Positions 44,743 through 54,592 of a stretch of 64,000 bases of DNA are shown here, in pieces. The stretch is from assembly GCF_000515415.1 (NCBI RefSeq), contig NZ_KI911783.1:7861831-7925830 (forward strand), given 5' to 3'. The stretch is from Bradyrhizobium sp. WSM1417. Its GTDB lineage: Bacteria; Pseudomonadota; Alphaproteobacteria; Rhizobiales; Xanthobacteraceae. A model generated the notes under the pieces. The model saw nothing but the letters and a program-made list of their open reading frames with translations. It was not told where the DNA came from and ran no database searches. Made by a program: the position numbers and the translations under genes. The stretch's first letter is position 1, and each line of letters opens with the position of its first letter.

Positions 44743-46212
44743 ATGATTCGTATTTCGACGATCTTCATCGCCATCTGCATGGTTCTGGTCGCCGCCTCGC
44801 TCGGGCTCGTGCTCTACGCGGTCGCCGGCATCAGCGGAACCGAATCCGCGATCGTGGCGCTGACGGCGCTGACCTTCCTGATCCTCTACAATGCAGTGTC
44901 GATGCGACTGCGCGACCGCAGCGACGTCGGCGGCCAGATCACCGACCTTTCGCGCGGCACCGCCGATCTCGCCCGCCAGGTCGCCGAGTTCGGCCGCCGG
45001 CTCGCCACGGTCGAAGCACGCATCGCCTCCTCCAATTCGGCCAACTCCGACCGTATCCAGTCGGTGGTCGGCGAGATCAACGAGCTCGGCGGATTGGTCA
45101 GGCAGCTCGCCACCACCGTCTCGGCCCATGAGGATCTGATGGCCGGCAACGCGCCGGTGCCGGCACCAACTTCAATCGCAAGGCAGGAGCCGGACGCGCC
45201 GCTCGACCTGATGGCCCCGTTCGAGGAGGAGCGGTCGGCTGCCGCTCCCCCAGCGCCCGCGCCGCCGCCAGTGCGGCCGGCAGCACCGGCGATCCAGACC
45301 AATCCGGTTCAGACCGCCAACGGCCGCAACCAGACCCAATTGCTGGCGACGCTCCGCAACGCGATCGACGAGAACCGCATCGACATCTTTCTCCAGCCGA
45401 TGGTGTCGCTGCCACAGCGCAAGGTCCGCTTCTATGAGGCGGTGACGCGCCTGCGCGACGAGCGTGACCAGCTGGTCGCGGCCGAAGAGTTCATCAGCAT
45501 CGCGGAGGCCTCTGGGCTGATCGGGCGCATCGACAACATGGTGATGCTGCGCTGCGTGCAGGTGCTGCGACGCCTGATGGTACGCAACAAGGAGGTCGGC
45601 GTGTTCTGCAACGTCGCGGCTTCCACGCTCGGCAATTCCACGACCTTCGCGCAATACCTCGATTTCCTCGAAGCCAACCGGGCGCTGGCGCCGTCGCTGG
45701 TGCTGGAATTCAAGCAATCGACCTTCCGCAATCTCGGCCCGGCCGAGACCGAGAATCTCGCCGCGCTCGCCCAGCGCGGTTTCCGTTTCTCGATCGACCA
45801 TGTCACCGATTTGCGTATCGAACCGCGCGAGCTCGCCGATCGCGGCGTGCGCTTCATCAAGGTGCCGGCCTCGCTCCTGCTCGACCCCAGGCAGGCTTCG
45901 GCCTCGGACATCCACCCGTCCGATCTTTCCGACCTGCTCGGCCGCTTCGGCATCGACCTGATCGCCGAGCGGATCGAGGGCGAACGCGCCGTGATCGACC
46001 TGCTCGACTATGACGTGCGGTTCGGCCAGGGGTTCCTGTTCGCGCCGCCCCGGCCATTGCGGCCGGAGGGGTCATCTGCTACCGCCGCGCCGAACCAGGC
46101 ACAGGACATTCAGGGATCCAATGGCTCCGGCACACCCAGCTCAGGCGCGACGTCGGCCGCGTCTGCGCCACAGCGCGTCACCGGCAACGCCGCGCTCGCG
46201 CGCCGCATCTGA
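44743..46212 (+). CDS. Membrane-anchored EAL-domain protein with degenerate active site (TipF-like)
   Basis: The product is 489 residues. Two helices (about 5-27 and 33-53) are followed by a coiled coil (60-130), a Pro-rich linker and a C-terminal EAL domain (about 200-440). Catalytic markers are mixed: EAV at 232-234 replaces EAL, N290 and E322 are kept, the DDFG motif reads IDHV at 351-354 (second Asp to His), K373 is kept and AERIE stands for AEGVE. This resembles Caulobacter TipF, a c-di-GMP-binding flagellar positioning factor, more than an active phosphodiesterase. An Ala/Ser-rich tail ends the protein. Confidence 0.85.
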   Translation: MIRISTIFIAICMVLVAASLGLVLYAVAGISGTESAIVALTALTFLILYNAVSMRLRDRSDVGGQITDLSRGTADLARQVAEFGRRLATVEARIASSNSANSDRIQSVVGEINELGGLVRQLATTVSAHEDLMAGNAPVPAPTSIARQEPDAPLDLMAPFEEERSAAAPPAPAPPPVRPAAPAIQTNPVQTANGRNQTQLLATLRNAIDENRIDIFLQPMVSLPQRKVRFYEAVTRLRDERDQLVAAEEFISIAEASGLIGRIDNMVMLRCVQVLRRLMVRNKEVGVFCNVAASTLGNSTTFAQYLDFLEANRALAPSLVLEFKQSTFRNLGPAETENLAALAQRGFRFSIDHVTDLRIEPRELADRGVRFIKVPASLLLDPRQASASDIHPSDLSDLLGRFGIDLIAERIEGERAVIDLLDYDVRFGQGFLFAPPRPLRPEGSSATAAPNQAQDIQGSNGSGTPSSGATSAASAPQRVTGNAALARRI

Positions 46213-46227
46213 TCGGCCGCACGCATC

Positions 46228-47082
46228 ATGACCACGCTGCATTTCGCCGAAAGCCTGCGTGAACTCGTGGCGGGCGTGGACGTCGTGCTCAGCGACATCT
46301 GGGGCGTGGTCCATAACGGCCTCGAATCCTTCCCCGAAGCCTGCGAGGCGCTGCACACCTATCGCAGCCGCGGCGGTACGGTCATCCTGATCACCAACGC
46401 GCCGCGCCCGGCCGACTCCGTGCAGCGGCAATTGCGCAAGCTCGGCGTCGCCGACGAGACCTATGATGCCATCGTGTCTTCAGGCGACCTGACGCGGCTC
46501 TATGTCGCCGACCATCCCGGCCGCAAGATGTTCTGGCTCGGGCCCGAGCGCGACAACTCGATCTACCGCGGCCTCAATGCGGTCACCGCGCCGCTGGAGG
46601 AGGCGGACTACATCGTCTGCACCGGCCTCTATGACGACGAGACCGAGACGGCGGAAGACTATCGCGGCATGATGCTGAAGGCGCGCGAGCGCAAGCTGAC
46701 GCTGGTTTGTGCCAACCCCGACATCGTGGTGGAACGCGGCGACCGACTGATCTATTGCGCCGGCGCGATCGCGGAGCTCTATCGCGAGCTCGGCGGCGAG
46801 GTGATCTTCTACGGCAAGCCGCACCGGCCGATCTACGAGCGCGCGATGGCGCTCGCCGGCGAACGCCAGGGCCACCAGATCGACCGCAAAAAGGTGCTCG
46901 CGATCGGCGATTCCGTCCGGACCGACCTTACCGGTGCGCGCGAGTTCGGCATCGATTGCCTGTTCGTGACCCGCGGCATCCATGCCGAGGAGTTCGAGGG
47001 TCTCGACCAGCTCGACCCGGCTTCGGTGCTGGAATTGTTCGGCCATCCGCCAAAGGCGCTGATGCGCGAACTGAAGTGGTAG
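46228..47082 (+). CDS. TIGR01459-family HAD hydrolase
   Basis: The product is 284 residues. The nucleophile motif is VVLSDIWGVVHNG (Asp near residue 23), motif II is ILITNAPRPADS, and the later acid/lysine blocks are YGKPHRPIYE and VLAIGDSVRTDLTGA. Family members dephosphorylate small sugars or nucleotides; the substrate is unknown. It starts 15 bases after the EAL gene, so co-transcription is likely. Confidence 0.92.
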   Translation: MTTLHFAESLRELVAGVDVVLSDIWGVVHNGLESFPEACEALHTYRSRGGTVILITNAPRPADSVQRQLRKLGVADETYDAIVSSGDLTRLYVADHPGRKMFWLGPERDNSIYRGLNAVTAPLEEADYIVCTGLYDDETETAEDYRGMMLKARERKLTLVCANPDIVVERGDRLIYCAGAIAELYRELGGEVIFYGKPHRPIYERAMALAGERQGHQIDRKKVLAIGDSVRTDLTGAREFGIDCLFVTRGIHAEEFEGLDQLDPASVLELFGHPPKALMRELKW

Positions 47083-47147
47083 TGAGCTGATCGTCATCCC
47101 CGGCGGATGTGGAGCATCGAATCCGGCATGACAAAACCAGACGCAGA

Positions 47148-47171
47148 AAGCCCGGGACAACCGCCCGGGCC
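47148..47171 (-). terminator. Terminator-like hairpin downstream of the CheY-like gene
   Basis: Stem GCCCGGG (47150-47156) with CCCGGGC (47164-47170) and a short CTTTC tract on the minus strand, 33 bases past the stop at 47204. Confidence 0.5.
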
Positions 47172-47203
47172 CTCCGAATTCAACCGATGGCTTCGATCGC
47201 GCC

Positions 47204-47599
47204 TTAGGCGCTTGCCATGTCCGGGAAGACCGCCTCGATCTTGGTCTTCAGCGTCGCCGCGTTGAACGGCTTGACGATGTAGTTGTTCACGCCAGCCTTC
47301 TTGGCCGCGATCACGTTCTCGGTCTTTGATTCGGCCGTGATCATGATGAAGGGCGTGGTGGCGAGGTTCGGATCCGCGCGCACTTCGCGCAGCAGGTCGT
47401 AACCCGTCATCGGCTCCATGTTCCAGTCGGAAATCACGAGGCCGTACTTCTTGCCGCGCATCTTGTTCAGCGCTGCCGAACCGTCGCTTGCATCATCGAT
47501 ATTCTCGAAGCCAAGCTGCTTCAGGAGGTTCCTGATGATACGGATCATGGTGCTGTAGTCGTCAACCACCAGAACCGACATCGACAAATCAACCGCCAT
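47204..47599 (-). CDS. CheY-like single-domain response regulator
   Basis: The product is 131 residues from MAVDLSMSVLVVDD; the longer frame is not family-like. Acidic D13/D14, phospho-Asp 58 in VISDWNMEP, Thr 88 in MITAES and Lys 110 in IVKPF are all present. The KYGLVISDWNMEPMTGYDLL segment matches chemotaxis CheY proteins. No other chemotaxis gene is in the window, so it is a stand-alone receiver. An inverted GTTAA-N8-TTAAC lies upstream at 47693-47710. Confidence 0.93.
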   Translation of the reverse strand: MAVDLSMSVLVVDDYSTMIRIIRNLLKQLGFENIDDASDGSAALNKMRGKKYGLVISDWNMEPMTGYDLLREVRADPNLATTPFIMITAESKTENVIAAKKAGVNNYIVKPFNAATLKTKIEAVFPDMASA

Positions 47600-47827
47600 C
47601 TCGACTCCCCCAACGCAAACCCAGGAAATATTACGATCGGACCTGCCGGGCCGGAGCCCCGCGGTTCCATGCTCAAGGACTAGCACCAAGGCGTTAAACA
47701 GCGCGTTAACTGGGAATGCCCGCGGTGGACTGAAATCGCTTTCGATGCAGCCGCCCCCTCCCGCTTGACTTCATCCGGCCCGTCGCGCCACGGTCCCGGC
47801 CGGTCCCGCCGGCTCGAGATTCCCCTG

Positions 47828-48799
47828 ATGGCTCCGCATTTTACCGTTATCCGCGACACTACGCCGGACTCCGCCATTGCAAGGGGTGCCGTGGTCGCCA
47901 TGGGCAATTTCGACGGGGTTCATCTCGGCCATCGCGCCGTGATCGCCGCAGCCCTGGAAATGGGCCGGATACATGGCCGCCCGGCGCTGGCATTGACCTT
48001 CGAGCCGCATCCGCGCCGGTTTTTCAGCCCCAACACCCCGCAATTCCGCCTGACCGACGAGCGTGCCAAGCTGCGGCTTCTGGCCGGCACCGGACTTGAC
48101 GGCGCCGTGGTCATGACCTTCGACAAGTCCCGCGCCGGGACCAGCGCGCAAGACTTCATTCACCATGACCTGATCGGGCGCCTTGGCATCGGCGGAATCG
48201 CCGTCGGTTACGACTTCCATTTCGGCAAGGGTCGGGTCGGTTCGCCGAGCCTCCTGGTCAACGAGGCGCCCCGGCTCGGCATCGAGGTCGACGTGCAGCC
48301 GCATGTCGATATCGACGAGCGGCCGGTCTCCTCCAGCGCGATCCGGATCGCGCTCGCCGAAGGCCAGATCGACGAGGCCACGACCATGCTCGGCTCGCCC
48401 TGGTTCATCACCGGCGAGGTGATCCACGGCGAGAAGCGCGGCCGCGACCTCGGTTATCCCACCGCCAATATCCGCCTCGATGCCAATTGCGGCCTCAAGC
48501 ACGGCATCTATGCGGTGCGGGTCGGCCGCGGCGCGGAGCGGCTGGACGGGGTGGCAAGCTTCGGCCGCCGCCCGACGTTTGATAATGGTGCGCCGCTGCT
48601 GGAAATCTTCCTGTTCGACTTCAAGGGCGACCTTTACGGACAGACGCTCGACTGCGCCTTTATCGGCTTCATCCGCGAGGAGCTGAAATTCGACAGCCTG
48701 GAGGCCCTGATCCGCCAGATGGACCACGATTCCGCCCGCGCCCGCGCCATGCTCGCCGCCGCCCCGGACGCGTTTCCGAGGCTTGGCGTCATCGATTGA
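47828..48799 (+). CDS. ribF: Bifunctional riboflavin kinase/FMN adenylyltransferase
   Basis: The product is 323 residues from MAPHFTVIRDTTP. The N-terminal FAD synthetase has GNFDGVHLGHRAVI and GYDFHFGKGRVGSP; the C-terminal riboflavin kinase has HGEKRGRDLGYPTANI and VASFGRRPTFD. It converts riboflavin to FMN, the ligand of the riboswitch at 20962-21117, and FMN to FAD. Followed after 9 bases by the convergent toxin remnant. Confidence 0.96.
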   Translation: MAPHFTVIRDTTPDSAIARGAVVAMGNFDGVHLGHRAVIAAALEMGRIHGRPALALTFEPHPRRFFSPNTPQFRLTDERAKLRLLAGTGLDGAVVMTFDKSRAGTSAQDFIHHDLIGRLGIGGIAVGYDFHFGKGRVGSPSLLVNEAPRLGIEVDVQPHVDIDERPVSSSAIRIALAEGQIDEATTMLGSPWFITGEVIHGEKRGRDLGYPTANIRLDANCGLKHGIYAVRVGRGAERLDGVASFGRRPTFDNGAPLLEIFLFDFKGDLYGQTLDCAFIGFIREELKFDSLEALIRQMDHDSARARAMLAAAPDAFPRLGVID

Positions 48800-48808
48800 T
48801 TAATCTGG

Positions 48809-49248
48809 CTAGACGAGCAGCCGTGGATCGAACGGCGCCTGGATAACCTCCGCGACGCTGACACGCGCTGCATCCGAATGTGCAGGGTTCAAGAGAAAAT
48901 TAGCTCCATGCGCGCTTATCGCCGACGGCACCTGCACGAGCCCGGTGGCTGACCGATCGAGCCATCGATCCCCAATCTCACGGCTGACCATCGCCTGGGA
49001 TCGCCAATCGGGCGGCAATTCCGGCCCGACTGCCTCGAGGACAAAGTCGTCGGGGACCGCGATACGCAGCAACTGGTAGGTCGACGGGATCATATCGCGA
49101 TCCATATGGACAAGCTTTCCAGCAACGCGCTTGACGGATGATCAGCGAGATACACGATGCGCCTGCCTTGCGAATGCCACCGGCCTGCGGCCCTCAGGCC
49201 GCCAACTCCAGACAGATCCACGTAATTGGAAATTCGCCAGAGCTCCAT
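48809..49248 (-). pseudogene. RES-domain toxin with a frameshift (Xre-RES type II TA)
   Basis: From ATG at 49248, 10 bases after the antitoxin stop, the frame begins MELWRISNYVDLSGVGGLRA with AGRWHSQGRRIVYLADHPSSALLE, the N-terminal RES block. It then runs out of frame near 49110 and stops at 49090. The adjacent frame continues HMDRDMIPSTYQLLRI to the stop at 48809 and holds the C-terminal RES blocks DRWLDRSATGLVQVPSA and LLNPAHSDAAR. A single missing base around CTTG-TCC would join both halves. RES toxins act on NAD. As sequenced the toxin is broken. Confidence 0.78.
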
Positions 49249-49257
49249 CTTGCGGGC

Positions 49258-49647
49258 TCAGGCAAAGATTCCATGATCGATCTGCTCGAGCAGCTCGCGG
49301 ACGACAGCCGCGCCGAGTTCGTCTTGCAACAGGTCGGCTGGTTTCTGGCCTGATAGCGATCGATTTGGTCGATCGAGCCAAGCCACTGCCTTTGCAGTGT
49401 CACCAAAGACTCGGTTGGCCAGCGTCCTGATCTCCAGAATTCGGACCAGCGACCCGACTGGAGGAAGATCGTCTATCACTTGGCGGATTAGGTCCGCGGT
49501 ATCATTCTGGCCAGCCTCGAGTAACACGGCATAGGCGTCCTCAAGGGAGGACGTAATCTCTGGATGTGCCTGGGCGTCTCGCCTTCCACCAAGTCGGCGA
49601 AGCTGCTTGAGCTCCTCGAACACCTCGGCAAGCGGCTCTGCGTTCAT
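49258..49647 (-). CDS. Xre/MbcA/ParS-type antitoxin with DUF2384 toxin-binding domain
   Basis: The product is 129 residues. The C-terminal part is the toxin-binding signature: ANRVFGDTAKAVAWLDRPN, SLSGQKPADLLQDELGAAVV, then LLEQIDHGIFA. The N-terminal 60 residues are helical (LAEVFEELKQLRRLGG, then EDAYAVLLEAGQND) and less typical. The antitoxin ends 10 bases before the RES start, the standard gene order. It looks intact while its partner is frameshifted, so it may now be an orphan. Confidence 0.85.
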   Translation of the reverse strand: MNAEPLAEVFEELKQLRRLGGRRDAQAHPEITSSLEDAYAVLLEAGQNDTADLIRQVIDDLPPVGSLVRILEIRTLANRVFGDTAKAVAWLDRPNRSLSGQKPADLLQDELGAAVVRELLEQIDHGIFA

Positions 49648-49684
49648 CGAATTAGTCTCCGTTAATCAACACATTAGTTCTACG

Positions 49685-49696
49685 GCGGAATTCCGC
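49685..49696. promoter_or_regulatory. GCGGAATTCCGC palindrome upstream of the antitoxin
   Basis: Perfect 12-bp palindrome 38 bases upstream of the antitoxin start on its strand. Antitoxins of this type repress their own operons, so an operator role is plausible. No experimental basis here. Confidence 0.35.
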
Positions 49697-49910
49697 AATA
49701 GTGCCCGGCCGTCAGGATCAGGCCGTCCGCCCCTTTGCGCTTCCCCCGCCCCCCTGCTATGGAGTGCCCATGTTTGCGCGGCGCATCATAGGGATTAGCG
49801 GCCCGGCTTCCGCCTGAGCTTTCGGCTCGGCGCAAGACCGGGATGTTGTCGTTTCACCCGCGATTCCGCATCGCCATCCGTTCCCGCGCCCTTCCGAGCC
49901 AGTCAGCCTC

Positions 49911-52900
49911 ATGTCCGACAAGCCACAAAAATCCCAAAAATCCGAAGCCAAAGACTATTCGAAAACCCTGTTCCTGCCGCAGACCGAATTCCCGATGCGC
50001 GCCGGCCTGCCGCAGCGCGAGCCGGAGCTGCTGAAATATTGGAACGACATCGGCCTTTACGACAGACTGCGCCAGCAAGCTCAGGGCCGCGCCAAATTCG
50101 TGCTGCATGACGGCCCGCCCTACGCCAACGGCAACATCCATATCGGGCACGCGCTGAACAAGATCCTCAAGGACGTCGTGACCAAGAGCCAGCAGATGCT
50201 CGGCTTCGACTCCAACTATGTGCCCGGCTGGGACTGCCACGGCCTGCCGATCGAATGGAAGATCGAGGAGGAGAACTACCGCTCCAAGGGCAAGCAGAAG
50301 CCTGATTTCCGCGATTCCACGGCTATGGTGGCGTTCCGGAAAGAGTGCCGCGCCTATGCAACCCACTGGATCAACGTGCAGCGCGAGGAATTCAAGCGCC
50401 TCGGCATCATCGGTGACTGGGATCACCCCTATCAGACGATGAGCTATCCGGCCGAAGCGCAGATCGCCCGCGAGCTGATGAAGTTCGCCGCCAACGGTAC
50501 GCTGTATCGCGGCTCCAAGCCGGTGATGTGGAGCGTGGTCGAGAAGACCGCGCTCGCCGAGGCCGAGGTCGAGTACGAGGACTACACCTCCGACATGGTG
50601 TGGGTAAAATTCCCGGTCACCTCGCCCGCGCATGGCGCGCTTGCTTCCGCCAGCGTCGTGATCTGGACTACCACGCCCTGGACGCTACCCGGCAACCGCG
50701 CGATCTCGTTCTCACCGAAGATTGCCTACGGCCTCTACAAGGTGACGGATGCGGCCGCGGACAATTGGGCGAAGACCGGCGATCTCCTGATCCTGGCCGA
50801 TGCGCTTGCAGCGGAGGTGTTCAAGCAGGCGCGCGTCACGGCCTATGAGAAGGTGCGCGACATTCCCGGCGATACGCTGGACGCCGTGGAGTGCGCCCAT
50901 CCGTTGCGCGGCCTCGATGGCGGTTACGAGTTTATCGTGCCGCTGCTCGCCGGCGAGCATGTCACCGACGATACCGGCACCGGCTTCGTGCACACCGCGC
51001 CGAGCCACGGCCGCGAGGACTTCGACGTCTGGATGGCCAATACCCGCGAGCTCGATGAGCGCGGCATCTCGACCGCGATCCCCTACACTGTCGACGAGAA
51101 CGGCGCCTATACTGCGCAGGCCCCCGGCTTCACCGGCAAGCGCGTGCTCAACGACAAGGGCGAGAAGGGCGATGCCAATGAGGCCGTGATCAAGGCGTTG
51201 ATCGAGGCCGGCAAGCTGCTCGCGCGCGGCCGCCTCAAGCACCAATATCCGCATTCCTGGCGATCGAAGAAGCCGGTGATCTTCCGCAATACGCCGCAAT
51301 GGTTCATCGCGATGGACAAGGACGTCAGCGAGAATGGCCATGCAAAAAAGGGCGATACGCTGCGGGCCCGCGCGCTGCATGCGATCTCGGTCACGCAATG
51401 GGTGCCGCCGTCGGGTGAGAACCGCATCAACGGCATGATCGCCAACCGTCCGGACTGGGTGATCTCGCGCCAACGCGCCTGGGGCGTTCCGATCGCCGTG
51501 TTCGTGCGCGAGAAGAGCGACGGCTCGGCCGAGATCCTGCAGGACGAGATCGTCAATCAGCGCATCAGCGAAGCCTTCATGGAAGAAGGCGCCGACGCCT
51601 GGTACATGGAAGGCGCCCGCGAGCGCTTCCTTGGATCGCGCGCGAAGGAAGACTGGAAGAAGATCGATGACATCTGCGACGTCTGGTTCGATTCCGGCTC
51701 CACACATGCCTTCGTGCTCGAGGATCGCCAGAACTTCCCGCAGCTCGGCAACATCGTCCGCAAGGTCGATGGCGGCAACGACACCGTGATGTACCTGGAA
51801 GGCAGCGACCAGCATCGCGGCTGGTTTCATTCCTCGCTGCTGGAGAGCGCCGGCACGCGCGGCCGCGCGCCCTACGACATCGTGCTCACCCACGGCTTCA
51901 CGCTCGACGAGAACGGCCGCAAGATGTCGAAGTCGATCGGCAACACCGTCGAGCCTCAGAAGGTGATCAAGGATTCGGGCGCGGATATCCTGCGCCTGTG
52001 GGTCTGCGCCACCGACTATGCCGACGACCAGCGCATCGGCCCGGAGATCCTGAAGAACACCATCGAGACCTATCGCAAGCTGCGCAACACCGTACGCTGG
52101 ATGCTGGGAACGCTGGATCACTACAAGCCGGCCGACGCAGTCGCACCCGCCGACATGCCCGAACTCGAACGGCTGATGCTGCACGAGCTCGCGGTGCGCG
52201 CTGCCGTCGTCCGCAAGGCCTATCAGGAGTTCGACTACAAGACCGTGGTCGCAACCCTGTCCGCCTTCCTGAATAGCGAGCTCTCCGCGTTCTATTTCGA
52301 CATCCGCAAGGACACGCTGTATTGCGATCCGCCGTCCTCGCCGACGCGCAAGGCGGCGCTAACCACGATCGACCTGTTGTGCAGCTCGATCCTGAAATGG
52401 CTGGCGCCAATCCTCAGCTTCACCGCGGAGGAGGCCTGGCGCATGTACAGGCCTGAGGCCGAGCCCTCGGTGCACCTGACGCAGTTTCCCGACGACCTCG
52501 AAAGCCTGCGCGACGACAAGCTCGCCGCGAAGTGGGAAGCGATCCGCAACGTCCGCCGCGTCGTCACCGGTGCGCTGGAGCTCGAACGCGCCGCCAAGAA
52601 CATCGGCTCGTCGCTGGAGGCATCACCGGTCATCTATGTCGCGGACCGCGACATGCTTGCGACGCTGTTCGACACCGACCTCGCCGAGATCTGCATCACC
52701 TCGAACTACGAGGTGCGCGAGGGCGAGGCGCCGGCTTCCGCCTTCCGTCTCGATGCCGTTCCAGGTGTCGCTGTCGTGGTGGAGAAGGCGGTCGGCACCA
52801 AATGCGCCCGTTCCTGGAAGATTTCGCCGACGGTGGGTGAAGACCCCGAATACCCCGACGTCACCCCGCGCGATGCCCAGGCGCTGCGCGAATGGAAGGC

Positions 52901-52919
52901 GCTGGGGGTCAGCATCTAG
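49911..52919 (+). CDS. ileS: Isoleucyl-tRNA synthetase
   Basis: The product is 1002 residues. HIGH is at 77-80 ([11 protein letters not shown]), KMSKS at 671-675 ([12 protein letters not shown]), the editing domain lies between, and [14 protein letters not shown] is the class I signature. It charges tRNA-Ile in the cytoplasm. A short basic tail (GRKS-type Lys-rich start) precedes the core. It sits upstream of lspA, the widespread ileS-lspA order, here separated by a class A repeat. Confidence 0.98.
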   Translation: MSDKPQKSQKSEAKDYSKTLFLPQTEFPMRAGLPQREPELLKYWNDIGLYDRLRQQAQGRAKFVLHDGPPYANGNIHIGHALNKILKDVVTKSQQMLGFDSNYVPGWDCHGLPIEWKIEEENYRSKGKQKPDFRDSTAMVAFRKECRAYATHWINVQREEFKRLGIIGDWDHPYQTMSYPAEAQIARELMKFAANGTLYRGSKPVMWSVVEKTALAEAEVEYEDYTSDMVWVKFPVTSPAHGALASASVVIWTTTPWTLPGNRAISFSPKIAYGLYKVTDAAADNWAKTGDLLILADALAAEVFKQARVTAYEKVRDIPGDTLDAVECAHPLRGLDGGYEFIVPLLAGEHVTDDTGTGFVHTAPSHGREDFDVWMANTRELDERGISTAIPYTVDENGAYTAQAPGFTGKRVLNDKGEKGDANEAVIKALIEAGKLLARGRLKHQYPHSWRSKKPVIFRNTPQWFIAMDKDVSENGHAKKGDTLRARALHAISVTQWVPPSGENRINGMIANRPDWVISRQRAWGVPIAVFVREKSDGSAEILQDEIVNQRISEAFMEEGADAWYMEGARERFLGSRAKEDWKKIDDICDVWFDSGSTHAFVLEDRQNFPQLGNIVRKVDGGNDTVMYLEGSDQHRGWFHSSLLESAGTRGRAPYDIVLTHGFTLDENGRKMSKSIGNTVEPQKVIKDSGADILRLWVCATDYADDQRIGPEILKNTIETYRKLRNTVRWMLGTLDHYKPADAVAPADMPELERLMLHELAVRAAVVRKAYQEFDYKTVVATLSAFLNSELSAFYFDIRKDTLYCDPPSSPTRKAALTTIDLLCSSILKWLAPILSFTAEEAWRMYRPEAEPSVHLTQFPDDLESLRDDKLAAKWEAIRNVRRVVTGALELERAAKNIGSSLEASPVIYVADRDMLATLFDTDLAEICITSNYEVREGEAPASAFRLDAVPGVAVVVEKAVGTKCARSWKISPTVGEDPEYPDVTPRDAQALREWKALGVSI

Positions 52920-52927
52920 GTCTCACC

Positions 52928-53049
52928 GTCGTCCTGGCGAAAGCCAGGACCCATTTCCACCGCCGCCAATTGCGCCGAAGGCTGATGACCACAAGTCTTT
53001 CAAACAACGACCGCCTCGGCGTATGGGTCGTGGCTTTCGCCAGGACGAC
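52928..53049. repeat. Dispersed inverted-repeat element, class A, copy 3
   Basis: Left end GTCGTCCTGGCGAAAGCCAG with GACCCAT, right end ATGGGTCGTGGCTTTCGCCA with GGACGAC. The ends are inverted repeats of each other over about 25 bases with a 70-base centre. It lies between ileS and lspA. Confidence 0.85.
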
Positions 53050-53076
53050 GACGGAGCATGTTGTGGCGGACTGCCC

Positions 53077-53571
53077 ATGACCCCGCTCCGCGCCGGCATC
53101 CTCGCGGCCCTGCTCACGCTCGTGGCCGACCAGGCTTCAAAGCTCTGGCTGCTGAACGTGTTCGACCTCGCCCGTCGCGGCGCGGTCGAGGTGACCCCGT
53201 TCTTCGACCTGGTGCTGGCCTGGAACATCGGCATCAGCTTCGGCTGGCTCCAGAACGACGGTCAGGCCGCGCAAATGGCGCTGATGGCCGTGAAGGTCCT
53301 CGCCGTGGTTGCGCTGGCGATCTGGATGGCCCGCTCCCACACCCTGCTGGCAACCATCGCGCTCGGCCTGATCATCGGCGGCGCAATTGGCAATGGGATC
53401 GATCGCCTCGCCTATGGCGCAGTGGTCGATTTCGCCCTGTTTCACATCAATATCGGCGGAAATACCTATAACTGGTACGTGTTCAATCTCGCGGACGTGG
53501 CCATCGTTGCTGGCGTGGCGGCGCTATTGTATGATTCCTTCCTGGGGGTACCCGCCGCAAAAGCGCCCTGA
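53077..53571 (+). CDS. lspA: Signal peptidase II (prolipoprotein)
   Basis: The product is 164 residues with four helices from MTPLRAGILAALL. Catalytic Asp motifs are GGAIGNGIDRLAYGAVVDF and FNLADVAIVAG, the pair of aspartates in helices 3-4. It cleaves signal peptides from prolipoproteins after Lgt lipidation. A class A repeat separates it from ileS. Confidence 0.96.
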   Translation: MTPLRAGILAALLTLVADQASKLWLLNVFDLARRGAVEVTPFFDLVLAWNIGISFGWLQNDGQAAQMALMAVKVLAVVALAIWMARSHTLLATIALGLIIGGAIGNGIDRLAYGAVVDFALFHINIGGNTYNWYVFNLADVAIVAGVAALLYDSFLGVPAAKAP

Positions 53572-53668
53572 TCCCGGCCGATACGGACCGGCAGGCGGAA
53601 CCTTGCTTTTGCGAGGGATTATGCCGCGTGAGAGCGGCAAACTGCCACATTTTGGAACAGGTACAGTG

Positions 53669-54394
53669 ATGCGCAGCTCGAAGACCAGCGGTTCGATGGT
53701 TGAAGACCCCCGGCAGGGATTCTGGCGGGCGTTGAAATTGTCCGCTGTCGCGCTCGGCATCGGTCTCGTCATGTCGGCTGGCGCCGCCCGCGCCGGTGAC
53801 GACGGCGAGGACGACGACGACATGACCTTCGAAGAGAAGCTCATCGACAATCTGATGTCGGGCATCGGCGCCAAGAGCATGGAGAAGAAGGGTATCGAAT
53901 ACCGCGAGCGATCGCCGCTGGTGGTACCGCCCAAGCTTGACCTGCCGCCGCCCGCCGGGACCGAAGCCAAGAACGCGCCAAACTGGCCGAAGGACCCTGA
54001 CGAGAGACGCCGCAAGGAGGCCATCGCGCAGCGGAAGAAGGCCGTCAAGGCGACGGAGAGTTGGCAGGCAGGCCGGGCGCTGTCGCCCGCCGAGATGGAG
54101 GTCGGCAGGACAGCCGCACCCGAGCGCACGAGCAACGATCCTATTCAGCCGGGCACCAACAGCAATCCGTCGCTCAGCCCGGCCCAGCTCGGTTTCTCCG
54201 GCGGTCTGTGGGGCATGATGTCGAACAACAAAGGCGAGGCCAAGCAATTCACGACCGAGCCGCCGCGCCAGTCGCTGGTCGAGCCGCCGCCGGGCTATCA
54301 GACGCCGTCGCCGAGCTACGCCTATGGCGCCGGAGAGGACAAGACACGGCGGACCTATTTCGACATCATGTCCGGCAAGGACAAGGAACAATAG
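53669..54394 (+). CDS. Secreted hypothetical protein
   Basis: The product is 241 residues from MRSSKTSGSMVED; an ATG at 53621 behind GCGAGGGATT is an alternative start adding 16 residues. A hydrophobic signal segment (about 22-40, LSAVALGIGLVMSAGAARA) is followed by a strongly acidic stretch GEDDDDMTFEEKL and then low-complexity Pro/Ser/Lys-rich sequence to the end. It is probably exported; no domain was recognised. Located between lspA and the M16 peptidase pair. Confidence 0.75.
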   Translation: MRSSKTSGSMVEDPRQGFWRALKLSAVALGIGLVMSAGAARAGDDGEDDDDMTFEEKLIDNLMSGIGAKSMEKKGIEYRERSPLVVPPKLDLPPPAGTEAKNAPNWPKDPDERRRKEAIAQRKKAVKATESWQAGRALSPAEMEVGRTAAPERTSNDPIQPGTNSNPSLSPAQLGFSGGLWGMMSNNKGEAKQFTTEPPRQSLVEPPPGYQTPSPSYAYGAGEDKTRRTYFDIMSGKDKEQ

Positions 54395-54592
54395 CCTCCT
54401 GTCCCTTTGCGAGAACCCGACAGACGCGGTCCCGCGCCGGCGGCTCGTGCGCGCCGGACGCGGTCTTTAATTGCTGATCAGTAACTTGCGCCCGAGTTCA
54501 GTTCTCTGCTTCGTGACGCGAAGCGTTTGCCGCACGGTGTACCATGCCGTGCCTCCGAGCCGGACATCCGGGCTCGGCCTTTCATAAGGATC

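Noticed and set aside
49090..49130. Programmed ribosomal frameshift in the RES gene
   Set aside because: No slippery heptamer or downstream pseudoknot is evident at the frame switch; a simple one-base loss is the more economical explanation.
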